Of a stretch of DNA of 64,000 nt, positions 8,754 to 16,285 are shown piece by piece. The DNA lies in assembly GCF_004323845.1 (NCBI RefSeq), contig NZ_QPGR01000001.1, positions 186,001-250,000 on the forward strand, written 5' to 3'. Both the position numbers and the translations under genes were made by a program. Source of the stretch: Campylobacter novaezeelandiae (GTDB lineage Bacteria; Campylobacterota; Campylobacteria; Campylobacterales; Campylobacteraceae). The notes under the pieces were generated by a model that ran no database searches, was not told the origin of the DNA, and saw only the letters and a list, made by a program, of their open reading frames with translations. Position 1 is the first letter of the stretch. Each line of letters starts with the position of its first letter.

Positions 8754-10199
8754 TCAATCCCAACATTCTGCATTTTTAATGCCAAGTTTTGAAGCACTAA
8801 ATTGAGGATCTTTTCCTTGTTTTTTTTGTAAGTTATAATCATTTAAAACCTTACTAACAATAGAACCTAAAAGCAATAAAGAAATAATATTTGTTGTCGC
8901 CATAAAAGCCATTGTTAAATCAGCCAAACTCCACGCTAATTTTAAATCCATTTGAGAACCTATAAAAATCATTAATACAGCAGAGATCCTAAAAATATTC
9001 ATAACAACTTTAGAATCACTTAGATATTTTACATTAGCTTGAGCATAATAATAATTTCCTATTAAAGAAGTAATGGCAAATAATACAATAGAGATTGAAA
9101 TAAAATGTATTCCTAATTTACCATAATACTCATCCATAGCATGCTGAACCAAAGGAAGAGCAGTTAAAATAGGCTTGCCATCTACGCCTATATTATTCAA
9201 ATAGGTCAAAGAAAATAATACTAAAAATCCAGAGCTTGTACATATTATAACATCAATAAAAACAGAAAAAGACTGAATAATTCCTTGCTTTACAGGATGA
9301 CTAGTAAGCGCTGCTGCTGCTGCATTAGGAGCTGAACCCATACCAGCTTCATTAGAAAAAAGCCCTCTTTTAATACCTATAACCAAAACAGATCCAGCAA
9401 AACCTCCAAATATAGCTTTAAAATCAAAAGCACTTTGAAAAATCATATGTAAAACCATAGGAATTTTCTCAAAGTTCATTAAAACTGCAATAATAGCAAG
9501 AAAAATATAAGCTAGCGCCATAAAAGGAACGATTAAAGAACTTATTTTCCCTATTTTAGTATGATGAGAAAAAAACATCCAAATACCAAACAAAGTTAAA
9601 ATAGCTCCTATAATTAAAGGCCAATGACTCTGCATAAAAGAAATAGACGAATTTGGATTGGCCATATTGTAATAAACTTCAAATGCTGAAGTAATATTTT
9701 GACTTTGAAGACCATTAAAACCATAAGCATAAGTAATAATCAAAATAAAGGCAAAAAACGCTCCCAACAATTTTGAGCCTAATGCTTTTTTTATATAATA
9801 TGCTGGACCGCCTTTATAACCTCCAGTACCATCTTTTGATTTATAAACCTGTGCTAAAGTGCTTTCAGCAAAGGCTGAAGCTCCTCCAAAAAAAGCCATA
9901 AGCCACATCCAAAATAAAGCACCAGGACCACCAGCAACAATAGCAATAGAAATACCTGTAATATTTCCTATGCCTACCCTTGAAGCTGTAGAAATCATTA
10001 ATGCTTGAAAAGGAGAAATATGCTCTTTTTCATTAGATCTTTCTGTTAAAATTTTAAAAACACCACCTAACATTCTAAATTGAACAAAGCGAGTTTTAAA
10101 ACTATAATAAAAGCCACAAATAATCAATAAAACAACCATTATAATATCTGTTTTAGGCAATACTTTATCTATAAAATTACTAACATCTATTAAATTCAT
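8754..10199 (-). CDS. AGCS-family sodium:alanine/glycine symporter
   Basis: A 481-aa polytopic inner-membrane protein of the alanine/glycine:cation symporter family. Family hallmarks are GVFKILTERSNEKEHISPFQALMISTASRVGIGNITG, the GGPGALFWMWL stretch and GIKRGLFSNEAGMGSAPNAAAAA. AGCS proteins import alanine, glycine or sometimes D-alanine with Na+ or H+. It sits ahead of trmL and alr on the same strand order known from C. jejuni (Cj0903c-Cj0905c, from memory). Proximity to alanine racemase fits an alanine role, but the 48-bp gap and separate context do not prove it. Confidence 0.93.
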   Translation of the reverse strand: MNLIDVSNFIDKVLPKTDIIMVVLLIICGFYYSFKTRFVQFRMLGGVFKILTERSNEKEHISPFQALMISTASRVGIGNITGISIAIVAGGPGALFWMWLMAFFGGASAFAESTLAQVYKSKDGTGGYKGGPAYYIKKALGSKLLGAFFAFILIITYAYGFNGLQSQNITSAFEVYYNMANPNSSISFMQSHWPLIIGAILTLFGIWMFFSHHTKIGKISSLIVPFMALAYIFLAIIAVLMNFEKIPMVLHMIFQSAFDFKAIFGGFAGSVLVIGIKRGLFSNEAGMGSAPNAAAAALTSHPVKQGIIQSFSVFIDVIICTSSGFLVLFSLTYLNNIGVDGKPILTALPLVQHAMDEYYGKLGIHFISISIVLFAITSLIGNYYYAQANVKYLSDSKVVMNIFRISAVLMIFIGSQMDLKLAWSLADLTMAFMATTNIISLLLLGSIVSKVLNDYNLQKKQGKDPQFSASKLGIKNAECWD

Positions 10200-10247
10200 T
10201 TATACTCCTAAAGTTAATAAAATATTTTACACAATTATTCTAAAAAA

Positions 10248-10715
10248 TCAATGAGTAAAAAAAGAAAAATTTTGTCTTAATGCCTCATAAGTTACAATTC
10301 CCACACTGGTGGCCAAATTAAGACTTCTTCCATAAGCCTTCATTGGTATAGTAATTGCATTTTCCCAATTAAGCTGCATTAAATCTTGTGGCAAACCAAA
10401 ACTTTCACTTCCAAAGAATAAAAAATCATCTCTTTGAAATTGCACCTTAAAATAAGGCTTATTGCTTTTTGTAGTTGCAAAGAAAAAACGATCTTTGTAT
10501 TTTATATTTTCTTGCAAAAACTCATCAAGACTCTCCCATATGATGGGATTTAATCTATTCCAATAATCAAGACCAGCTCTTTTAAGTTTTTTTTCTTCTA
10601 AATCAAAAACAATAGGCTTTACAATATGCAAAGTAAAACCAGCATTAAAACACATTCTTCCAATACTTCCAGTATTTTGAGGAATTCTTGGAGAAACCAA
10701 AACTATATTAAACAT
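10248..10715 (-). CDS. trmL: tRNA (cytidine/uridine-34 2'-O)-methyltransferase
   Basis: A 155-aa SPOUT methyltransferase. It opens with NIVLVSPRIPQNTGSIGRMC and has FFGSESFGLPQDL and IPMKAYGRSLNLATSVGIVTYEALRQ, the three motifs of the TrmL/YibK group that form the knotted SAM site. The enzyme 2'-O-methylates the wobble base of certain leucine tRNAs. Its start codon overlaps the alr stop (TAATG), so the pgp2-alr-trmL genes are translationally coupled. Confidence 0.93.
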   Translation of the reverse strand: MFNIVLVSPRIPQNTGSIGRMCFNAGFTLHIVKPIVFDLEEKKLKRAGLDYWNRLNPIIWESLDEFLQENIKYKDRFFFATTKSNKPYFKVQFQRDDFLFFGSESFGLPQDLMQLNWENAITIPMKAYGRSLNLATSVGIVTYEALRQNFSFFTH

Positions 10716-11704
10716 TAAACTACTACTCTTTTGATATTAGGATGAAGCTTGACTAAAATTTCATAATCTATAGTATCGAAAAAATTTGCCCATAAGGTTG
10801 CATCATTAAAAACACAAACTTCATCTCCACTATCCTCACAAGAAAAACTATCCATAGACATTTTTCCAAGTATCTTTTTTCCATTTGCAAGTCTTAACTC
10901 TCTTTTTGCATTATAACGAAATAACCCATCTGCATAACCTAAATCATATGTTGCGACATTTAAATCTTTATTTGCTGTATAAGCATTAGAATAACCTATG
11001 CTTTGCCCTGTTTTTAAAATTCTTTGACTCAATTTATGTGCATAAAGACTTAAAACCTTTTTCAAATGTAAAGCCCCGTAGCCAAATTGAACAAGACCTA
11101 CTCTGCAATACTCATCTTTAGGAATTTCAGAGTTAAATAAAGCCGCTGAATTAAAAGAATGAAAAATTAATTTTTTACTACAATTCTTATAAAACCATTC
11201 TTTTACTTTTTTAAAATTATTTCTTTGCGCCAAATAAAAATCATCAGCATTATCAGCACTAGAAAAATGTGTAAAAACACCTTCAAATTTTAAATTATAT
11301 TTTAAAATATCATTATAAGCTTTGTTTAAATCTTGGAGTTCAATTCCATTTCTATGCATATTTGTATCAATCTTCAAATGAATTCTAGTTAAAGGTTTAA
11401 AACTTTTAATCAGATTTATATCATTTAGTGCATAAATAAAATTTGGATTTTCATTCCCATTTGGACGATGTGAGAGAATTAAAATAGAGTCAAAAAAATC
11501 TTTAAGTTCATCTGCTTCTTGTTCGTTTTTAACAGCAACAAAGTTAATACCTTTGCTTTTGGCAATAGGAGCCAAAAGAGTAGCTCCATGCCCATATGCA
11601 TTATCTTTAAAAACACAAATAACACGATCAAAATTCCCTGCTTTATTGGCAATTTGATCTAAATTAAATTCATAAGCCTTTTGATTTAACCTAATTAAAG
11701 ACAT
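10715..11704 (-). CDS. alr: Alanine racemase
   Basis: PLP-dependent racemase that makes D-alanine for peptidoglycan. 329 aa, slightly short but typical of Campylobacter. The PLP lysine is K33 in VFKDNAYGHGA, and the C-terminal domain has IGYSNAYT, with the catalytic tyrosine region, and MGKMSMDSFSC. It lies in a tight cluster with the murein L,D-carboxypeptidase pgp2 upstream (one-base overlap) and trmL downstream, so two of the three genes act on cell-wall synthesis or trimming. Confidence 0.95.
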   Translation of the reverse strand: MSLIRLNQKAYEFNLDQIANKAGNFDRVICVFKDNAYGHGATLLAPIAKSKGINFVAVKNEQEADELKDFFDSILILSHRPNGNENPNFIYALNDINLIKSFKPLTRIHLKIDTNMHRNGIELQDLNKAYNDILKYNLKFEGVFTHFSSADNADDFYLAQRNNFKKVKEWFYKNCSKKLIFHSFNSAALFNSEIPKDEYCRVGLVQFGYGALHLKKVLSLYAHKLSQRILKTGQSIGYSNAYTANKDLNVATYDLGYADGLFRYNAKRELRLANGKKILGKMSMDSFSCEDSGDEVCVFNDATLWANFFDTIDYEILVKLHPNIKRVVV

Positions 11705-12678
11705 TATTGCTCTGCAAGAATTTTCATTTTGCCTTCTTTATCAAGCTTAACATAAAGAACTTTATTTCCCTTAAACTGATAATTTTTAGTATAGTAGTCT
11801 TCATAAAAAGAAATTCTATACATAATTCTTCCTTCTAAATTTGGATAAGGACTTATGCTAATATCTGAAAATTTAATATCTTTTTTTTCATTTCTTGAAA
11901 AAATATTTTTTTTCATAGTTGCAAATTGCTCAAAAGAAGTCTTATCGAATCTTTTAAATTCTTTTTCATCATAAAAATTTAAATATGCTTTAATATTATT
12001 GTTTTCCCAAGCATTTTTCCATTTGAATAAAGAAGACAATAAAGAAGCAACTTCATCTTTATTTGCAAAAACTTTATCTTTTTCCTCTGTTAAAACATAA
12101 ACTTTTTTATCTTTAACTATCGCGGCAAAACTATCTAAATTTTTATTAAATAAAGCAATACAACCTCTGGTCTTATACTCGTCAATTCTAGTTCCATCTA
12201 AAGGATAGCCATGGATCCAAATTCCTCCTCCTGTTTTTCCCTGAACTTTATCAAGCAAATTAGGATAAGTCGTTGCAAAAGCAAAAGGACCATAATAAGG
12301 ATCCCCTGGATTAAATTTTTTTCCTAATTCATAAAAACCAATAGGAGTTTTTAAATCGCCTTCTTTTTGCTTATCACCCATTAAACCAGTAATCACATCT
12401 TTTTGTTCAAATTTTTCTTCGATTTTTCCATTGCTATAAGAATAAACTTTAAGAATTTTATCTGTTTTATTTGTAACAACTATAACTACTTCATCTTTAT
12501 AATAACCCAAAGAAATATTTTGGTCTTTAAGTTCTTCCAACCAAAAATCTTTATTGGATAACTTTTGTTCTATAGCTGTTTTAACCGCTTCTAAACCATT
12601 ATCAAGATAAATTTTTACAAGATCTGAAGCATAAACACTTGAAATAAAAAATAATGCAGTAGTGATAATTTTAAACAA
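11704..12678 (-). CDS. pgp2: Pgp2, periplasmic L,D-carboxypeptidase (helical shape)
   Basis: A 324-aa exported protein with signal peptide (residues 1-17, ending SVYA). The YkuD catalytic domain has H156 in GIWIHGYPLDG and the nucleophile C173 in TRGCIALFN. A C-terminal NTF2-like domain of about 110 residues follows. In C. jejuni, Pgp2 trims tetrapeptides to tripeptides in murein and is needed for helical cell shape. The start is TTG at 12678, preceded by AAAGGA at six bases. A minus-strand TATAAT lies at 12710-12715. It heads the pgp2-alr-trmL operon. Confidence 0.92.
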   Translation of the reverse strand: MFKIITTALFFISSVYASDLVKIYLDNGLEAVKTAIEQKLSNKDFWLEELKDQNISLGYYKDEVVIVVTNKTDKILKVYSYSNGKIEEKFEQKDVITGLMGDKQKEGDLKTPIGFYELGKKFNPGDPYYGPFAFATTYPNLLDKVQGKTGGGIWIHGYPLDGTRIDEYKTRGCIALFNKNLDSFAAIVKDKKVYVLTEEKDKVFANKDEVASLLSSLFKWKNAWENNNIKAYLNFYDEKEFKRFDKTSFEQFATMKKNIFSRNEKKDIKFSDISISPYPNLEGRIMYRISFYEDYYTKNYQFKGNKVLYVKLDKEGKMKILAEQ

Positions 12679-12709
12679 CGATAATCCTTTAAAAAATTTT
12701 CGAAGTGAA

Positions 12710-12796
12710 ATTATATATCAATTTTTCTTAAAAAACTATGTAAATGAAAATTTAAAAATAGATTAATTTGTAAAAACATTTTATTTACGATATACT
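12710..12796. promoter_or_regulatory. Divergent promoter region pgp2 / small periplasmic protein gene
   Basis: Within the 178-bp gap a minus-strand TATAAT (12710-12715) lies 32 bases before pgp2. A plus-strand TATACT (12791-12796) lies about 60 bases before the gene at 12857. Both resemble Campylobacter sigma-70 -10 elements, where -35 boxes are usually weak. No other structure was seen in the gap. Confidence 0.45.
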
Positions 12797-12856
12797 AAAT
12801 ACTTCTTAAAAAATTCGTTTTTTAAGTTATAAATTTTAATTAATCATTGGATATTT

Positions 12857-13321
12857 ATGAAAAAAAATATTTTTATATTTGCTTTTATTTTTAGCATTAT
12901 TATTCTTTACGTTATTTTTGATTTTTATATATTAGATGGCACAAGATTAACAACTAAGGTATCTTCAGCGTCTGCAAAAAATGCTTGTGATTTAAATTTA
13001 AAAGATTGCATATACACTTTTAATAATGAAAAAATTTCAATTTCTATCAATCCAAAACCCATTAAAGCATTAAATACCAATAAAATAAAAATAACAATAA
13101 AATCAAATAAAATTTACAATGATTTAAAGTTAAGAGTTTATGGAATAAATATGTTTATGGGCATAACAGAAATTAACCTTTATAAAATAAAAGATAATAC
13201 CTTTGAAGGAAATATTATACTAAGTTCTTGCACAAAAGATTTAATGCGTTTTAAAGCTGATGTATTAGAAAATAATAGATTGACGGATTTTTCTTTTGAG
13301 TTTGATGTTAAAAAACATTAA
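12857..13321 (+). CDS. Small membrane-anchored periplasmic protein, unknown function
   Basis: A 154-aa protein with one N-terminal hydrophobic segment (about residues 5-25) and a mostly beta-predicted soluble part. Three cysteines are present (ACDLNLKDC near residues 42-50 and SSCTKD near 132). It resembles the small periplasmic protein of C. jejuni at the same locus (Cj0908, from memory). There it is followed by a PCuAC-type copper chaperone, a SCO1-like protein and cysM. Here hup follows immediately. A copper or cytochrome-oxidase link is only a guess from that synteny. Confidence 0.65.
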   Translation: MKKNIFIFAFIFSIIILYVIFDFYILDGTRLTTKVSSASAKNACDLNLKDCIYTFNNEKISISINPKPIKALNTNKIKITIKSNKIYNDLKLRVYGINMFMGITEINLYKIKDNTFEGNIILSSCTKDLMRFKADVLENNRLTDFSFEFDVKKH

Positions 13322-13323
13322 AA

Positions 13324-13343
13324 AAGGCTAGAAAACTAGCCTT
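13324..13343 (-). terminator. Intrinsic terminator of hup
   Basis: An eight-bp GC-containing stem, AAGGCTAG (13324-13331) with CTAGCCTT (13336-13343), and a four-base loop. On the minus strand it is followed by a T-run (13323 downward), directly after the hup stop. Little U-tract exists in the plus direction. Confidence 0.75.
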
Positions 13344-13349
13344 AAAAAA

Positions 13350-13652
13350 TTACTTTTTCTTTTTGTTAGCTCCTGCTTTTTTTGCAACAGCTTCTTTAAG
13401 ATTTTTTCCTACTTTAAATTTAGCAACTTTAGTTGCAGGAACGGTAATTGTTTTACCTGTACTAGGAACTCTAGCTGTTCTAGCTGCTCTTTCAGTAGTT
13501 GAAAAAGTTCCAAAACCGATAAAACTAATGCTATCTCCTTTTGCTAATAAATCTGTAATTGCTGAAATAACAGCATCCGTAGCGGCACCTGCATCTTTTT
13601 TTGTTAGCCCAGAAAGTTGAGCAACTTGAGAAATAAAATCTGCTTTAGTCAT
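13350..13652 (-). CDS. hup: HU-family histone-like DNA-binding protein
   Basis: A 100-aa nucleoid protein. It begins MTKADFISQVAQLSGLTKKDA, then has SFIGFGTFSTTERAARTAR, the beta-arm start, followed by NP-equivalent PSTGKTITVPATKVAKFKVGKNLKEAV and a lysine-rich tail. An ORF continues upstream to 13712, but the start at 13652 is chosen because AGGAG lies ahead of it and HU proteins begin exactly there. A minus-strand TAGAAT (13684-13689) is a likely -10. The gene has its own terminator. Confidence 0.95.
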   Translation of the reverse strand: MTKADFISQVAQLSGLTKKDAGAATDAVISAITDLLAKGDSISFIGFGTFSTTERAARTARVPSTGKTITVPATKVAKFKVGKNLKEAVAKKAGANKKKK

Positions 13653-13721
13653 GGAAAGCTCCTTTTTTAAATTAAAAAGCCTAATTCTAGCATATTTAAA
13701 AAGTAATAGCAAGAAAAAACA

Positions 13722-15584
13722 TTATTTTTCCTTATCTTTTTTTATTTTTTTCTCTTTCTCTTTATATTTTTCAAATTCTTTGCTATCATCAAGCTCATTT
13801 CCAATCTGCTCGTATAAATCATAATAATATAAAACAAAATCTCTACATTCTTCATTAATAGGTAAGAATATTCCATTTTCTAAAGTGCAAAAAAGATTTA
13901 AAAATTCCTTGGCATCTTTTTTTTCTGTATAATGTTTAGCAAGATTATAATAATTCTGCAAAGTTAAGTTTTTAAACCTTTCATAGAATTCTAAAGTAAA
14001 ATTAATAGATAATTTTTTATTTTTAAAACTTAAAACTCTACTCCTAAATAATAAATCAAGATGAATTAAACCTTCTGTATAGTAAGGTTTCACCTCTTCA
14101 GTCTTTTGCCAAGCAATTAAAGAAATAGCCCTTTTAATAAGCTCATGAAATACTGGCATTCTAAGCTCATCAACTTCATGGTAGAAAAAATTTACCAAAC
14201 CTCCTGTAGTCGCTTTATATTCTTCTATATTTTTAAAATATCCACTTTGATTCATCAATTTTTCACTCTCTTGATCTATGAAAAAAATATGACCAAATTC
14301 ATGTCCTATAGTTGAAATTTCATAAACTCTTTTCCAAACTTCTTCTTTAAAAAAAAGAATTTCTCTTCCATAATCTAAGAATTCTTTATTAAAAATAATA
14401 TTTGAAAGTTTCATAAAAGGCTTACTTTTAGCGCTTTCATAAACAAAATTTAAAAAAGCAAATATTTTTTTACCTAATTTAGCACTTACAAACTCATCAT
14501 TAGGAACTACCTGAGCAGAAAAAAGCCCTCTAAGTTCTGCTCCATAAAAAATCATAGGGGTGCATATATAAAGTTGTGTTTTATTAATATTATTAAAAAC
14601 TTCAGTTTTTAAACTGTCATTATCTAAATCTATATTTTTGCAAATTTTTTCAAAACTAGTATTAATTTGATTAATAAATTTAGCAACATCAAAACAGCTT
14701 TCATCTTGTAATCTGATATCCCACTCTAATGCTACAGCATGAGTATAATTATCTTCGTAATACTCCAAAGGATGACCAATTTGCAAAGGTGATTTTACTT
14801 CCATCCAAGCAAGCTCAGCTTCTTGCCAAGCTTCTATAACTTTATCTTCTTGTCTTTCACAAAAAGCTGCTTTTAATTTAACCAAATACTTAATATAGGC
14901 AAATTCCTCATTTGTATTTGCAATTTTTTTAAGCTTATCAATCATCGAATCAAAAGCAAACTCAAGCCTTAAAATTTCATTTTCAAAAAATTTAGCATAG
15001 GGAACAAATCTCCAAATTTGACCAATTCTCACTAAAACCCCATAGCTTCTTTCGCAAATCTTACCCTCTCTATCGACTTGATAAAGCTTATTTTGTTTTA
15101 AAAAATCCAAAGCTAAGTCAAGATCCTTAAACATTGAAGATAAAATTTTATTATTTTTTTCTATAATCTCTTTAGTCCAAGAGCTCTCAAAATCATTCAT
15201 AATCAAACCTATGTCATGAACCCCTTGAATAAGAGTCTGATAAAAATCATTTAAAAGTTTTTTACTTTTAATCTCATCAATAAGTTCTTGATGCTCTCTT
15301 TCATAAAATTTTCTTACCTCATTATAAAAAAGATGTTTTATTTGGATAATTTTTTCTTCGCTAAAATTATTTTTTTCTAATTCTTTTACTAAATTTTCCT
15401 CTTTTAAATCTACTAAGCGTCTCAATATCGCTAAAATAGTATTTTTTTCTTTTTTTAAACCGCTTAGATTAATTAAGGATTCAAAATAAGAACCGATATT
15501 ATCTTTATCTACAATTTCATATAAAGAATTGATCTGATCTTTTCGTTTTTTTACAAGTTGTAACACTTCTGTGAAATTATTCAT
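13722..15584 (-). CDS. ciaB: CiaB, Campylobacter invasion antigen B; carries an HExxH motif
   Basis: A 620-aa, largely helical, soluble protein without signal peptide. Its length, N-terminus and position between hup and the thioesterase match C. jejuni CiaB (Cj0914c), described as an invasion-associated protein exported through the flagellum. Residues 428-432 read HEFGH, inside STIGHEFGHIFF, with NIEEYKATTGG 25 residues later. An HExxH helix followed by an EE-x-KA helix is the zinc-site layout of gluzincin metallopeptidases. This is seen in the sequence; peptidase activity is inference. Strong AGGAG before the ATG. The downstream gap to hup is about 70 bp. Confidence 0.9.
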   Translation of the reverse strand: MNNFTEVLQLVKKRKDQINSLYEIVDKDNIGSYFESLINLSGLKKEKNTILAILRRLVDLKEENLVKELEKNNFSEEKIIQIKHLFYNEVRKFYEREHQELIDEIKSKKLLNDFYQTLIQGVHDIGLIMNDFESSWTKEIIEKNNKILSSMFKDLDLALDFLKQNKLYQVDREGKICERSYGVLVRIGQIWRFVPYAKFFENEILRLEFAFDSMIDKLKKIANTNEEFAYIKYLVKLKAAFCERQEDKVIEAWQEAELAWMEVKSPLQIGHPLEYYEDNYTHAVALEWDIRLQDESCFDVAKFINQINTSFEKICKNIDLDNDSLKTEVFNNINKTQLYICTPMIFYGAELRGLFSAQVVPNDEFVSAKLGKKIFAFLNFVYESAKSKPFMKLSNIIFNKEFLDYGREILFFKEEVWKRVYEISTIGHEFGHIFFIDQESEKLMNQSGYFKNIEEYKATTGGLVNFFYHEVDELRMPVFHELIKRAISLIAWQKTEEVKPYYTEGLIHLDLLFRSRVLSFKNKKLSINFTLEFYERFKNLTLQNYYNLAKHYTEKKDAKEFLNLFCTLENGIFLPINEECRDFVLYYYDLYEQIGNELDDSKEFEKYKEKEKKIKKDKEK

Positions 15585-15646
15585 AATTTTACTCCTTATA
15601 ATTTTAAATTCTATTATAATTAAACATTAAAAATCAAGGAGAAAAA

Positions 15647-16060
15647 ATGAAAGATATGGGAGAACCAAAACTTAAAATTGTTGCAATGCCAAAAGATACA
15701 AATTCTGCAGGCAATATTTTTGGAGGATGGATTTTATCACAAATAGACAGTGCTGGAGTCATAGCTGCTAGAGAACTTTCTCCTGAAAGAGTTGTAACAA
15801 TCTCTATGGAGCAAGTGGTTTTTAAGCAACCAGTTTTTATAGGAGATATCATCTCATGTTATGCGAAAATTTTAAAAGTTGGAACCACTTCAATCAAAGT
15901 TCAAGTAGAAGTTGTTGCTCAAAGAGTAGATAAGCTAGGTTGCATGGCTTGTATCCATGTAACCTCTGCTACTGTAACCTATGTAAGCGTTGATAGAGAA
16001 GGTAATAAAAAACCAATTAGTGAAGAATTAAAAAAAATTCATGGTTTTTTAAATTCTTAA
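15647..16060 (+). CDS. Acyl-CoA thioesterase, YciA-type hotdog
   Basis: A 137-aa single hotdog domain. The signature MPKDTNSAGNIFGGWILSQIDSAG, with the catalytic Asn/Asp-Gly region, is typical of YciA-like medium/long-chain acyl-CoA hydrolases. VVTISMEQVVFKQPVFIGDIIS continues the conserved core. It acts in the cytosol. The start is ATG after CAAGGAGA. It is divergent from ciaB and corresponds to Cj0915 in C. jejuni synteny (from memory). Confidence 0.9.
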   Translation: MKDMGEPKLKIVAMPKDTNSAGNIFGGWILSQIDSAGVIAARELSPERVVTISMEQVVFKQPVFIGDIISCYAKILKVGTTSIKVQVEVVAQRVDKLGCMACIHVTSATVTYVSVDREGNKKPISEELKKIHGFLNS

Positions 16061-16093
16061 ATTGTATGATAAAACTTTATCCTAAAAAGTCTA

Positions 16094-16285
16094 TCAACAT
16101 TTACTTAATTTACTATTGTATTTATTTTCCAGACATTCCTTGAAAAACTCCGCTCTAGTTTTAGGAGTTTTTTCAGGATGTTTTTCTTTCATATGCTCTA
16201 AATACTTATTATAACTTGAAAGTCCTACTAAAGGATGAAAAAACCTTTCGGCTTTTTCATAATAAATTTTAATCTTCTTTAGCAT
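16094..16285 (-). CDS. YbdD/YjiX-family small protein
   Basis: A 63-aa protein with the family pattern HP..G...Y..YLEHM...HPEKTP.T..EFF.E...NKY and a terminal cysteine (SKC). In many bacteria this tiny protein is encoded right after a CstA/BtsT-type transporter, as here, overlapping the cstA tail by 17 bases. It is needed for or modulates pyruvate/peptide uptake by that carrier in enterics. The molecular role here is inferred from that pairing. Confidence 0.85.
   Translation of the reverse strand: MLKKIKIYYEKAERFFHPLVGLSSYNKYLEHMKEKHPEKTPKTRAEFFKECLENKYNSKLSKC

Noticed and set aside
13653..13712. N-terminal extension of the HU gene
   Set aside because: The ATG at 13652 has a clear AGGAG and gives the standard HU N-terminus; the extension has no family similarity.
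16066..16080. GATAAA/TTTATC mini-hairpin after the thioesterase gene
   Set aside because: The loop of two bases is too short for a stable terminator.
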